From: Clostridiales bacterium
GTDB lineage: Bacteria > Bacillota > Clostridia > Christensenellales > Aristaeellaceae
Length of the DNA stretch: 61,837 nucleotides
NCBI GenBank assembly: GCA_015056255.1
Contig: SVGP01000020.1
Span: forward strand, 1 to 61,837
Reading direction: 5' to 3'
Below the pieces are notes generated by a model. The model was not told the origin of the DNA. It saw only the letters and a program-made list of their open reading frames with translations, and searched no databases. The translations under genes and the position numbers were made by a program. Shown piece by piece: positions 26,236 to 35,387 of this stretch. The number at the start of each line of letters is the position of its first letter. The first letter of the stretch is position 1.

Positions 26236-26733
26236 ATGACCGAACAATTGAAAAAAGCCCGTGAGCTTCTTGAAAATGTGACCCCGCTCATCACCGATTG
26301 CGGACTTTTATGCGACCACGCCTGCTGCAAGGCCGATGAAGACTCGGGCGACAGCGTGTGGCTGTTCCCGGGCGAGGAGGAGATTGCCTTTTCATGGGGC
26401 GAGGTTACGGACGTATCCCTTCCGGTCACCGGAATAAAGGCAAAAAGCCTTTACTGCAATGGCTTCTGCGAGCGCGAAAACAGGCCTTTCGGCTGTATGA
26501 TTTTTCCGCTCGTTCCCTATTTTTCTAAAAAAACAAACGCATGGTCTGTTCGCATGGACAGGCGCGCTTTTGCGCTTTGTCCGCTGACAGCATATGGCAA
26601 AAAGGGCTTGAATCCGGAATTTGTAGAAAACGCTGAAAAAGCCGTTCAGATCCTTTCCGAATCAGAAACAGGCGAACGCTTTTTACAAGCGCTCGCCCGT
26701 GAAGAAAGCGTATACCGCGAAAAATTGTTTTAA
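26236..26733 (+). CDS. Cysteine-rich protein of unknown function
   Basis: 165 residues, no signal peptide. Cysteines fall in clusters: CGLLCDHACC (residues 22-31), CNGFC (about 74-78), then single cysteines in FGCMIFP and ALCPL. This layout suggests a bound metal or Fe-S cluster, as in YkgJ-type cysteine-cluster proteins, but I do not recognise the family with certainty. GGGAGAAG precedes the ATG. It is divergent from the ferredoxin gene, and its 3' end overlaps the convergent lipoprotein gene by 4 bp. Confidence 0.7.
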   Translation: MTEQLKKARELLENVTPLITDCGLLCDHACCKADEDSGDSVWLFPGEEEIAFSWGEVTDVSLPVTGIKAKSLYCNGFCERENRPFGCMIFPLVPYFSKKTNAWSVRMDRRAFALCPLTAYGKKGLNPEFVENAEKAVQILSESETGERFLQALAREESVYREKLF

Positions 26734-29702
26734 CGCGCGATTTTTCCAGACGCGTCGGAGGCGATAAAGGCCTGAAGCTCAGAGCTTGCAACGCCGTCGG
26801 GATTGGTAAAGCCAATCGCCGTCTGAACGGCAATGATCGCATCCCGCGTTTTTTCGTCGAAGGTATTGAATTTCACGTTCTCAGAATCCATATAGCCAAG
26901 ATTAATCAGCCTCAGCTGCATCTCTCCGACGCGCTCGCCGGTTGCGCCAAACGTAAGGGTTTGGTAGCTCTCTGCGAGCGTGTTTTCATATTCGCCATTT
27001 TGAGGCGCATAAGCTGAGAACATGATTTCCTGAAGCGCGCTGGTAGCCTCGCCCGTCTGCTCCATGCCAATGGCGGCCTGGAACGCTTTGACGGCGGAAG
27101 TGGTTTTGGTTAAGTAATTTCCGCCGATCGTGCCGTCAAAGTAGCCCAGTGACTGAAGCCTTCTTTGCATATTTTTGACCTTTTCGCCGGTCATCCCGGG
27201 TGAAAGCGGCTCGTAGGCCGATTCAGTCTCATAGAAGGCATCGAGATTTACGGACAGGTATTTTTTATACATATACCCGATCCGCCCGTTTGCATTCTGA
27301 ACCTCCGCCCAATCGCCATTGGTTCTTAGCCACTTGACAACCGCGCCCTTGGACATCCTGCCAAGAACTTCGGCGGTTTCCGATGCGCTTTCGTATACGC
27401 TCACGGAATCCTGCGTGATAACGGCTTCTTTGTTGACGACTTCGATTGCATCGGTCAGCTCGTCCTCCTTGACCGCAAAGTCGCTCAGGCGGGCGTAACC
27501 GATGGCGCCGGCGCTGTTTTTGATTTCCGCCCAATCGCCCGAGGCTCGAAGCAACATGATTTCCGTACCCTCATAGAGCGTGCCAATCGACTTTTTATTG
27601 CTGACGGAATCGTATACGACGGTAGAGGGCGCAATCACGGTTGCAGTCTTGTTTACGATCACGTATTTATCAAACGATTCTCCCTTTTTAGGCGCGGTGT
27701 CTGCGTACAGCTCTCTCTGCGTTTCCGCATTGGCCACGCCGGTTTGCTTGATACCGACCGCCGCCTGGAACGCCTTGACCGCATCCTTCGTGCCGCTTCC
27801 GAACTTTCCGTCGGCGCTGCCAGTAAGATAGCCAAGCTCGATTAAGCGCTTCTGAAGCTTTCTGACCTCTTCGCCCGAATCGCCGCTTTCAAGCGTCGCA
27901 TAGCTGACCGCAACCTCTCCGTTGGGATTGTAGGGCGCGCTGTCGGCATACAGATAGGTCTGAACAAAATCCGTCGCAACGCCGTCCGGCTCGAGATTAA
28001 GCGCCGACTGGAATGCGCGAAGCGCAGCCTCGGTCCCGTCGCCGAAATAGCCGTCTACCGTGCCGGTCAGATAGCCAAGCTCAATAAGCCTGATCTGAAG
28101 GCGCGCAACATCGTCGTTTTTATCGCCGTTTTTAAGCGTTTTATATCCGGTCGATCCGCTCGGGCGGGAATTGCTTTTGGCGTCCTTTGAGAACAAAAGC
28201 TCTTGCAGCGACACGGAGGCGACGCCCGTCTGCTCGCGTCCGTTTACATATTCAAACGTCTTAATCGCCTGTGCGGTTTCATTATCGTAATAGCCATCGG
28301 CCGCGCTGTCCATGTATTTCAACTCAATCAGCCTGTTTTCAAGCGCATAGACCGCCGTGCCGTACGAGCCCATGCCAAGGGCCATGTATTCGGTCTGAAT
28401 GTTTGAAGAAGATGTGTTTCTCAGCGCATCGCCCGCAAAAAGGTATTTCTGCATGTCGGGCGTAGCCACGCCGGTCTGCACCTTTCCATATCTGGCTTCA
28501 AAGGCCCGAACGGCATTTGCGGTATTTTCGCCGAAATACCCGTCTGCAGAGCCCTTTAAATAACCAAGCTGGATAAGCCGCTTTTGAAGATTAACAACCG
28601 CGTCTCCATAACATCCTTCATAAAGGGTCTGATACAGAACCGCCGTGGGCGTGGGCGTTACGCGCGCCTCCTGATAGGTAAGCGCATCGTCCCTGTAAAG
28701 ATAGGCCTGCATGGCGGCAGTTGCGATGCCGGTTTCGGGCTTGCCGTACGCTGCCTCAAACCGCTTGACTGCGTTTACCGTGCCCGTTCCGTAGATACCG
28801 TCGATCTTGCCGGAATAATAGCCCAGAAAGCGCAGGCGGGTTTGGAGATTCGTGACCTCGTCTCCCCTGCTTCCGTACTGAAGCGGTTTGTAGCCGCCGG
28901 AGCTGGATTCTGTGGGACCGGGCGTAGGGGCAACATAAGGCGTGGGCGTAGGCGTTACAGCGCCTGCAGGCAAGGCTTTATCAGAAAAAAGATATTCCTG
29001 AAGGGCTACGGTCGCAATGCCCGTTCTCTGCTTTCCGTAAACGGCTTCAAATTCCTTGACGGCGTTTTCAGTGTTTGCGTCAAAAATACCGGTTGCGCTG
29101 CCCGAAAGATATCCCAGCTCAATTAAGCGATTCTGAAGGCGCGCAACCTCCGTGCCGGTGCTTCCACGTTCAAGCTTTATAAAAGACTGATTGGCGTTTG
29201 TGCTCTGGGGCGCATACCTGTCGGAATACGCTTTTGCGCTGTTCGAGAACAGATACACCTGAAGCAGCGGGCTGGCAACGCCGGTCTGCACGCGCCCATA
29301 GGCGCTTTCAAACATCTTGACTGCCTGCGCCGTGGCCTGATCAAACGTACCCGTCGCCGTTCCTTCGAGATAGCCCAGCTCGATCAGGCGTTTTTGAAGG
29401 TTTCTTACGCCGGTTCCGAGAGAACCAACCGAAAGCTCCACATATTTGTCGACCTCCGCCTTGTCAAGCGCTTCGTTCATCCAACCCATGACGGTGACCT
29501 TCTGGGAAGGGCTGACTGTCTTCTTTGCGCCCCCGGGCGAATCAGTGCTCTTGGCTGTTGACAGCGTCGGAAAGGGAACGTTCACATTCACTGAGTAATC
29601 GCTCAATGGATCCGTTGTATCGGTTCCGGGATTGCAGCCGGACAAAAGAATCACAAGCGCCAATAAAACGCCGATCACTCCCAAGCGCAAATTTTTCTTC
29701 AT
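26730..29702 (-). CDS. Large lipoprotein with nine peptidoglycan-binding repeats and two SH3b domains
   Basis: 990 residues from the ATG at 29702 (GGAGGG 7 nt upstream). Lipoprotein signal peptide with lipobox LLSGC. A Ser/Thr/Pro linker is followed by seven PG_binding_1 repeats (about residues 80-645, with a TPTPYVAPTPGPT linker after the second), two SH3b domains (about 655-795), and two more PG_binding_1 repeats to the C-terminus. There is no catalytic domain. It probably attaches the membrane to the wall or acts as a wall scaffold (inference). The repeats are similar enough that assembly collapse or recombination could change their number. Confidence 0.88.
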   Translation of the reverse strand: MKKNLRLGVIGVLLALVILLSGCNPGTDTTDPLSDYSVNVNVPFPTLSTAKSTDSPGGAKKTVSPSQKVTVMGWMNEALDKAEVDKYVELSVGSLGTGVRNLQKRLIELGYLEGTATGTFDQATAQAVKMFESAYGRVQTGVASPLLQVYLFSNSAKAYSDRYAPQSTNANQSFIKLERGSTGTEVARLQNRLIELGYLSGSATGIFDANTENAVKEFEAVYGKQRTGIATVALQEYLFSDKALPAGAVTPTPTPYVAPTPGPTESSSGGYKPLQYGSRGDEVTNLQTRLRFLGYYSGKIDGIYGTGTVNAVKRFEAAYGKPETGIATAAMQAYLYRDDALTYQEARVTPTPTAVLYQTLYEGCYGDAVVNLQKRLIQLGYLKGSADGYFGENTANAVRAFEARYGKVQTGVATPDMQKYLFAGDALRNTSSSNIQTEYMALGMGSYGTAVYALENRLIELKYMDSAADGYYDNETAQAIKTFEYVNGREQTGVASVSLQELLFSKDAKSNSRPSGSTGYKTLKNGDKNDDVARLQIRLIELGYLTGTVDGYFGDGTEAALRAFQSALNLEPDGVATDFVQTYLYADSAPYNPNGEVAVSYATLESGDSGEEVRKLQKRLIELGYLTGSADGKFGSGTKDAVKAFQAAVGIKQTGVANAETQRELYADTAPKKGESFDKYVIVNKTATVIAPSTVVYDSVSNKKSIGTLYEGTEIMLLRASGDWAEIKNSAGAIGYARLSDFAVKEDELTDAIEVVNKEAVITQDSVSVYESASETAEVLGRMSKGAVVKWLRTNGDWAEVQNANGRIGYMYKKYLSVNLDAFYETESAYEPLSPGMTGEKVKNMQRRLQSLGYFDGTIGGNYLTKTTSAVKAFQAAIGMEQTGEATSALQEIMFSAYAPQNGEYENTLAESYQTLTFGATGERVGEMQLRLINLGYMDSENVKFNTFDEKTRDAIIAVQTAIGFTNPDGVASSELQAFIASDASGKIAR

Positions 29703-29761
29703 GTTCCGGCCCTCCAATTTCCATGCAAAAATTCATTTCTTATAAGTATAAGACGCAAAAA

Positions 29762-29787
29762 GCAGGATGAAAGTTGCTTCATCCCGC
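29762..29787 (-). terminator. Terminator of the MarR gene
   Basis: Minus strand GCGGGATGAAG CAA CTTTCATCCTGC hairpin followed by TTTTT, 22 bp after the MarR stop. Confidence 0.8.
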
Positions 29788-29808
29788 CAAATGTTTCCCA
29801 ATTTTTAA

Positions 29809-30270
29809 CTATTCGCCCTTCGCAAGAATCGACGAAAGAACGTCGATCGCATCCGTTACCCTGGCCATGTCCTCGTCCGTGATTTCGCTGGACCAGCCAT
29901 GGATGGCGCCCTTTAAGGACTCTACCATTTCTTCGACCTTTTCACGGCCTTTTTCAAGGATAACTATGTGTACAACGCGGCGGTCGGTGGAATTGCGAAC
30001 TCTTTTTACATAGCCCGCGTCAATCATGCGGTCGATGAGGGGCGTGATATTGGGTTTGGCGATATCAAACCGCTCGGAGATCTCCGTTACGGTCATGCTC
30101 TGCTCAATGTTCAGCGTAGCCAACACCTGTGCATAGGAAAGCGGCAGCTGGTTTGCGCCCTGTTCAAAATCCGGGCGGAACAGACGCTTTTTAAGAACGG
30201 GTGCGATCGTAAGAATCTGCCATGCAAGCTTTTCGCGATGCTCGCTGACAACGTTTGTATTTTTCTGCAT
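29809..30270 (-). CDS. MarR-family transcriptional regulator
   Basis: 153 residues from the ATG at 30270 (GGAGG about 8 nt upstream). It has the MarR winged helix: LPLSYAQVLATLNIEQSMTVTEISERFDIAKPNITPLIDRMIDAGYVKRVRNSTDRRVVHIVILEKG. It has its own promoter and terminator. The neighbouring 651-residue membrane protein is upstream in the same orientation; the regulon is unknown. Confidence 0.93.
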   Translation of the reverse strand: MQKNTNVVSEHREKLAWQILTIAPVLKKRLFRPDFEQGANQLPLSYAQVLATLNIEQSMTVTEISERFDIAKPNITPLIDRMIDAGYVKRVRNSTDRRVVHIVILEKGREKVEEMVESLKGAIHGWSSEITDEDMARVTDAIDVLSSILAKGE

Positions 30271-30311
30271 AGTGATCAGCCTCCATATGGGTATTAACAA
30301 CGACCATGTCT

Positions 30312-30340
30312 ATTTTATAACATTCCTGACACATATGCAA
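30312..30340 (-). promoter_or_regulatory. Promoter of the MarR gene
   Basis: Minus strand TTGCAT (30340-30335), 17-bp spacer, TAAAAT (30317-30312). Confidence 0.6.
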
Positions 30341-30386
30341 GTTATTCTTCGTTTATATTTGCGTTGATATAATTAACATTCAGCAC

Positions 30387-32342
30387 TTATTTTTCATTTA
30401 CGGCAAAAATTTGGACTTTTTCGTACATATCTGTGTTCTCAAAAATCACGGGATACAGTCTTTCGAACGCCTCCGTGTCCGCACCGGCGCTCCTTTCATA
30501 GGAGGAGATGTAGACATAATCAACGCCGTATTCTTCAAACAGATGCTGATTGGCTTCGGGATTTTGGAGCATCAAATACATATCCCTTTGTGCCGATTGA
30601 TATTTTACGCCATGAAAATGAAGATACAGCGTCGCTCCGCAGACAATTCTCCTGCCGCCCAGGACATTGGCGGCATTGTTGTGATTATCCTTGGTCAGAA
30701 ACACACTATCAGAAGGCGTATTTTCAAAGATAAACTCCCCCGCTTCCCTGTGCGCGGATGAAAAGATCACTTCGTCCGATATGCATTCACGCGCAATCGT
30801 CACCATGCCGGAAAACGTGCACGCGAACAAAAATACCCACGCGCACACTGCTGCGAGCGCGCGCTTTAAGGAATTGAGCCACGCGCGATCACCATTATTC
30901 CAAAGGAAACAAAACGCATTTACGACCGCGTTTGCGCCGATAGGCAGCATGACAAGATAGGCAACATAGAAAAGCTTGATGTTGTCATACTCATTGGGCT
31001 GGAAAAGGATAAATTCCGAAATCGCATAGAGAACCAGCGCGCCCAAAGAAAACGCTCGCTTCGCTTTGTCCTTTGTAAATATTGCAGCGATCGGAAAAAC
31101 AATATACATAAGGCCTGTATTGTTAATCCAGAACCAAAGGTAATTGTCTCTGAGGCCGCCAATTCCGTTATTGTTGACCCAGTTAAATAAAATGCGCAGG
31201 GATTTGCCGTCCATCGTCTGCGGAAACGTCCAGGTAAAAAGCTGATAAGCTGAAATCGCACAGGCGAGAAGGCCGTATGCGCCAAAAAGGAAAAGCGATT
31301 TTTTCCTCTCCTTCTGAAAAGCAACCGTATAGATGAGCGCACCCAGACTGACCGCGCCCAGAGCGAGGAACGAATGCGTGTGAATCATGGGCAATGCGCC
31401 CGCCCATACGCCGAGGACAATAAAATCCTTTATGTTCCTATCGCGTAAGGAAACCGTTAGAAGATACAGACAAGGCATAAGGCACATCCAGCCCGCCATC
31501 AGCGTTCTTTGCGGAATCAGAAGATCGCTAAGCGCGTTGACCCAGCGAAGGTTCTCCTCCGGCAAATTGGTGGGCGTTCTGTAGTAGCCGAAAAGCGTAT
31601 CCGAAACCACCCATTCATTCAGGCCGTTTTCGTCAAAAAGCCGCGTAAAGCCAAGCCCGCCTGAAAAGAAAAAGAGAAAAAACGCCAAAGCAGCGGCCGA
31701 TTTTTTGCCCGTAAGCTCATAGGCAAAAATCACAAAGCCCATATAGAAAAGCGCGCACATAACCGTGCCCGGAACGTAAATCGCAGGCGCAAGCGGTGTT
31801 TTAAAAAGGAGCATGGTGCTTGAAAGCGCGTCGACAAGGAAGGGATAACCAAGCTTTGTGCCCGGAAGGAGTGTATATTCAGGAGGATAGCTCTGTCCGA
31901 TCAGGCCGGTTGCAAAGCCGGCGTGCATGCAAAGATCGCCGTAGGTGCTCTGTCCTACGTGCAAATCTCCGTCCACATTCACAAACGTGTGTGTGTACTG
32001 TAAAAACGCCGTGATCACAACGGCTGGAAAAATGACCATAAGGATAAAGGAAAAATCGACTCCTTTATCAATATCCGCCCGATTTTCAAGCGAATTTTTC
32101 TTGGAAGCCCTGAATACGCAGCTGACAGCCGCAAACAAAGCAGACAAGCTCAACGCGCAGATTTGCGCCGTCAGGGTAAAATCAAAAATATAGGCAAAAA
32201 CCGACGGAAGCCACATCATTTCCATGAGCCCCATCGTCATGCCGAGCCATGCCTTTATTGTCAAACTGCGCTTTTGAAAAACGGTCTCCGCCTGTAAAAC
32301 GCCAAAGGCCATAAAAAGCGCCATCACTAAAATACCCAGCAT
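30387..32342 (-). CDS. Polytopic membrane protein, GT-C glycosyltransferase-like
   Basis: 651 residues with about 12 hydrophobic segments and a C-terminal soluble part of about 110 residues (from AHREAGEFIFENTPSDSVFL). This layout, with an early extracytoplasmic loop rich in Asp/His (VNVDGDLHVGQSTYGDLCMHAGF) and a soluble tail, resembles GT-C fold lipid-linked-sugar transferases, but I cannot name the family. GGAGGATAT precedes the ATG. No partner genes are nearby. Confidence 0.6.
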   Translation of the reverse strand: MLGILVMALFMAFGVLQAETVFQKRSLTIKAWLGMTMGLMEMMWLPSVFAYIFDFTLTAQICALSLSALFAAVSCVFRASKKNSLENRADIDKGVDFSFILMVIFPAVVITAFLQYTHTFVNVDGDLHVGQSTYGDLCMHAGFATGLIGQSYPPEYTLLPGTKLGYPFLVDALSSTMLLFKTPLAPAIYVPGTVMCALFYMGFVIFAYELTGKKSAAALAFFLFFFSGGLGFTRLFDENGLNEWVVSDTLFGYYRTPTNLPEENLRWVNALSDLLIPQRTLMAGWMCLMPCLYLLTVSLRDRNIKDFIVLGVWAGALPMIHTHSFLALGAVSLGALIYTVAFQKERKKSLFLFGAYGLLACAISAYQLFTWTFPQTMDGKSLRILFNWVNNNGIGGLRDNYLWFWINNTGLMYIVFPIAAIFTKDKAKRAFSLGALVLYAISEFILFQPNEYDNIKLFYVAYLVMLPIGANAVVNAFCFLWNNGDRAWLNSLKRALAAVCAWVFLFACTFSGMVTIARECISDEVIFSSAHREAGEFIFENTPSDSVFLTKDNHNNAANVLGGRRIVCGATLYLHFHGVKYQSAQRDMYLMLQNPEANQHLFEEYGVDYVYISSYERSAGADTEAFERLYPVIFENTDMYEKVQIFAVNEK

Positions 32343-32371
32343 ATATCCTCCAATAAATCATTGTCCACATG

Positions 32372-32400
32372 ATTATATCACCGAAACAAATTCCACACAA
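32372..32400 (-). promoter_or_regulatory. Promoter of the 651-residue membrane protein gene
   Basis: Minus strand TTGTGT (32400-32395), 17-bp spacer, TATAAT (32377-32372), 30 bp before the start codon. Confidence 0.65.
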
Positions 32401-32430
32401 CCTATTTTATCCGAAACTCTGTTTTTCATC

Positions 32431-32459
32431 TTGCATTTCATATTTAGATGGGGTAAAAT
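32431..32459 (+). promoter_or_regulatory. Promoter of the sugar isomerase-like gene
   Basis: TTGCAT (32431-32436), 17-bp spacer, TAAAAT (32454-32459). Confidence 0.65.
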
Positions 32460-32505
32460 AGTGATGTATCAGAACCAATAAACCTTAAAAGGGGTGTATT
32501 TTGCT

Positions 32506-33348
32506 ATGTATAATTTCCCGATCGGTATTATCCTCGACTGCTTTAAAAAACCCGTGCTTGAATCGCTGGATATCGTCGCTTCCCTGGGCGCGCAGGGCAT
32601 TCAGGTCTACGCCACCAGAGGCGAAATGTCTCCCGAAAACCTGGTGGGCGAAAAGCGCAAAAACTTCCTTAAAGAAGTCAAAGCGCGCGGCCTCGTTATT
32701 TCCGCCCTCTGCGGCGACCTCGGACACGGTTTTGGCAACGCCGAGGAAAACCCCATGCTCGTTGAAAAGAGCAAGCGCATCCTGGATCTGGCCAAGGATC
32801 TTGAAACCGACATCGTCACCACCCACATCGGTGTTGTGCCTGAGGATCACAATCATCCGAGATTCAAAATCATGCAGGACGCCTGCGGCGAACTTGCTCA
32901 GTACGCCGACAGCGTAAAGGCTCATTTCGCCATTGAAACCGGCCCCGAAACCAGCCTTACCTTAAAGAGCTTCCTTGATACCCTCCACTCCACCGGCGTA
33001 GCCGTTAACCTCGACCCCGCAAACCTCGTCATGGTCACCGGCGACGATCCCGCAGGCGCAGTACATAACCTTAAGGACTACATCGTCCACACCCATGCCA
33101 AGGACGGCAAAATGCTCCGCCGCCCGAATCCCGAAGCGGTTTACGGCTTGGTCAGAGACGATGCTCTGGTCACCGACCCCGCGTTCATCGAAGTACCGCT
33201 CGGCGAAGGCAGCGTTCCTTACGACGCCTACCTTAAAGCCCTTGAAGACATCGGCTATAAAGGCTTCCTCACCATCGAGCGCGAAGTCGGCGCCCAGCCC
33301 GAAGAGGACATTAAAAAGGCCGTCGCGTTCTTAAAGAGCAAGTATTAA
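32506..33348 (+). CDS. Sugar phosphate isomerase/epimerase family (xylose isomerase-like TIM barrel)
   Basis: 280 residues from the ATG at 32506; AAAGGGG lies upstream, and a GTG four codons earlier is possible. AP-endonuclease-2 / xylose-isomerase-like barrel with likely metal ligands in TTHIGVVP, FAIETGPE (Glu), VNLDPANLVMVTGDD, VHTHAKDGK and FLTIEREVG. Codon use is strongly biased, suggesting high expression. Single-gene unit with its own promoter; the REPIN after the stop may act as a 3' end. The actual sugar is unknown. Confidence 0.88.
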   Translation: MYNFPIGIILDCFKKPVLESLDIVASLGAQGIQVYATRGEMSPENLVGEKRKNFLKEVKARGLVISALCGDLGHGFGNAEENPMLVEKSKRILDLAKDLETDIVTTHIGVVPEDHNHPRFKIMQDACGELAQYADSVKAHFAIETGPETSLTLKSFLDTLHSTGVAVNLDPANLVMVTGDDPAGAVHNLKDYIVHTHAKDGKMLRRPNPEAVYGLVRDDALVTDPAFIEVPLGEGSVPYDAYLKALEDIGYKGFLTIEREVGAQPEEDIKKAVAFLKSKY

Positions 33349-33367
33349 TCTGAATACAAACAAAACA

Positions 33368-33448
33368 GCGCGGGCGTGCAATGCACGCCCCTACAGTATG
33401 GTTATTATACCATCATTAAATGTAGGGGCGGTCATTGACCGCCCGCGC
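33368..33448. repeat. REPIN with two different arms
   Basis: Minus-strand REP 33368-33394 (palindrome GGGCGTGC ATT GCACGCCC) facing a plus-strand REP 33422-33448 (GGGCGGTC ATT GACCGCCC) across 27 nt. Both have GTAG heads and GCGC feet. It lies between convergent genes. Confidence 0.9.
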
Positions 33449-33461
33449 TTATTATGTCCAC

Positions 33462-35387
33462 TTATTCCTGAATCTGCCACCACTCTGCTTCAACATTTCC
33501 CGCAAAAATGATATAAAGGTCGTGAACATCCTTTACTTTCTTGCAGTTCGCCGTGAATTCAACGCCCTCGCTGCCTGCGGGGATCGTGATTTCGCAAAGC
33601 ACGTCGCCGAAGGTTCTGTCAAGAGCTACGCGCACCGCGCCGCCGGATTTGGAGGAAGCTTTCATTGTGAAGGTCTTGGCTCCGTCTTCAATATTTACGC
33701 CCTTTACCTGAATCCAGCTTCCGTTAACGGCTTTGAGAACCGCCTTATCTGCATAGCCTTCCACTTCAATGCCCGCTTCGCGATAGATCGTGGTAGCGGG
33801 TATCTTTTCATAGGGATTCACGGTATGAAGCTGATTGATGCCGGTCATGGTGCCGCGAACAGGCGCGAGGGATCCGTCTTCATTCACCGTGATTTTGTCA
33901 ATCTGCGGACTTCTGTAGTTGCCCGTGATGCCCATGGCCTTTTCGATGGGACGGTTGTGGTAAACAAGATAATGCTGGCCCTTGAATTCCACGATGGAGT
34001 GATGATTGTTTCCGTAAAGGCCGAAGAAACGTCCCTGATTGACGAAAAGCTCGCCCGCATATTCAAACGGACCCATGGGGCTATCGCTTGTCATGTACTC
34101 GATTGCACCGTTGGTGATGCCAAGATCGTTGCCTTGAGTATTCCAGTTGGAGCAGTAGGAATAATAATAGGTGTCGCCAATTCTGTTCATGCCGCTGTCT
34201 TCAAACGCGTAGGGCGCGTCGATCACCTGGGGCTCGCCTACGATTGAAATCATGTCCTCGCCCAGCTGAACGCAGCGGATCGTTCCGGGATTGGCGGTCT
34301 TTCCCTCAGGAACGCCGCCGCCAAAGTACAGATAGCCCGTGCCGTCCTCATCGACGAATACCGCAGGATCGAAAAGCCAGAGTACGTTTGCACAGTTCGG
34401 GGTTTCGCGCGTAATGAGGCCGTGTCCCAAAGGATCCACAAACGGACCTGCGGGATCGTCCGCAGTCAGCACCGACACGCCGTTTCCGCCGTTGCAGAAA
34501 TAAAGGAAAAATTTATCCTTTCCGTCAATCACCTTGTGCGCCGCGCACGGAGCCCAGGAATTGTTCGCCCAGTCGGCAATGCCGTTTGCGCCCGCGACCG
34601 GGATTGCGCCGTGATCGGTCCAGTTGACAAGATCGGAGGAGGAAATCACATTAATTTTGTTGATCTTCGCATACGTGTTTTCGACGACATTTCCGTCCTT
34701 GTCGTATTCGATTACATCATTTGTAGTGTATACATAAAGCCGGTCGTTCCACACAAGCACGCCCGGATCCGCGCCGAAGCGCTGGGTGAACAGGGGATTG
34801 TTCTGCCCGGTCAGCTTCATGGTTTTTGCTAATTCCATTCTGTCAAACATCTGCTTTCTCTCCCTGTCGTTTTTTAAAACCAGCTGTTCTTCGTCCACTT
34901 CCACGATTTCCTCGCCCTCGAAAAGGCCCTCGACTACAAAGCTTCTGATCGTAAAGGATGCGTTCGCTGCGCCCTCCACATAAAGAACAAACGCGTCGTA
35001 GCTGCCCGCAAGATAGGTTGTGGACATTGTCACCCATTCGCCCTTTTGGGCTTCTGCAAAGACCAGATTCTGATAGCTTGCAATGCCCATTTTAGAGCGT
35101 TCAACGGACAATATAAATTCAGCGGAATCCTTTTCCTCCTGCATAACCTCAACCGTGATTTCGTATTCCTCGCCGGGAATCAGGGGAAACTGCCTGCCGG
35201 GCGAATTCCACGTGGCGGTTCTTCCGGAGGTGTACAGGCCCAGCTCATTTAACGAAATCACCGTTTCACCCGTGCCTCTTGCATACCATCCGTCCGTTCC
35301 TTCTGAAAAGTCCGACTCGTAAACGCCCGCAAACGCCGTACCCATCATAAGCAGAAACACAGCGATCAAAAGAATTGTCCGTTTCAT
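33462..35387 (-). CDS. Secreted GH43 family arabinoxylan-type hydrolase with carbohydrate-binding modules
   Basis: 641 residues. Signal peptide (1-20, cleavage after TAFA), N-terminal CBM22/CBM4-like beta-sandwich (about 21-155), a GH43 five-bladed propeller (about 195-500; catalytic base Asp207 in GADPGV, acid probably the Glu of YAFEDSGMNR), then a C-terminal CBM6-like module (about 515-641). Likely releases arabinose or xylose from arabinoxylan or related hemicellulose. GGAGGGG precedes the ATG, which overlaps the HAD stop (ATGA), so the two genes are translationally coupled. Confidence 0.9.
   Translation of the reverse strand: MKRTILLIAVFLLMMGTAFAGVYESDFSEGTDGWYARGTGETVISLNELGLYTSGRTATWNSPGRQFPLIPGEEYEITVEVMQEEKDSAEFILSVERSKMGIASYQNLVFAEAQKGEWVTMSTTYLAGSYDAFVLYVEGAANASFTIRSFVVEGLFEGEEIVEVDEEQLVLKNDRERKQMFDRMELAKTMKLTGQNNPLFTQRFGADPGVLVWNDRLYVYTTNDVIEYDKDGNVVENTYAKINKINVISSSDLVNWTDHGAIPVAGANGIADWANNSWAPCAAHKVIDGKDKFFLYFCNGGNGVSVLTADDPAGPFVDPLGHGLITRETPNCANVLWLFDPAVFVDEDGTGYLYFGGGVPEGKTANPGTIRCVQLGEDMISIVGEPQVIDAPYAFEDSGMNRIGDTYYYSYCSNWNTQGNDLGITNGAIEYMTSDSPMGPFEYAGELFVNQGRFFGLYGNNHHSIVEFKGQHYLVYHNRPIEKAMGITGNYRSPQIDKITVNEDGSLAPVRGTMTGINQLHTVNPYEKIPATTIYREAGIEVEGYADKAVLKAVNGSWIQVKGVNIEDGAKTFTMKASSKSGGAVRVALDRTFGDVLCEITIPAGSEGVEFTANCKKVKDVHDLYIIFAGNVEAEWWQIQE

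Noticed and set aside
33435..34247. 270-codon plus-strand frame opposite the GH43 gene, starting in a REP
   Set aside because: The GH43 frame has a signal peptide and catalytic motifs; the opposing frame begins inside a repeat.
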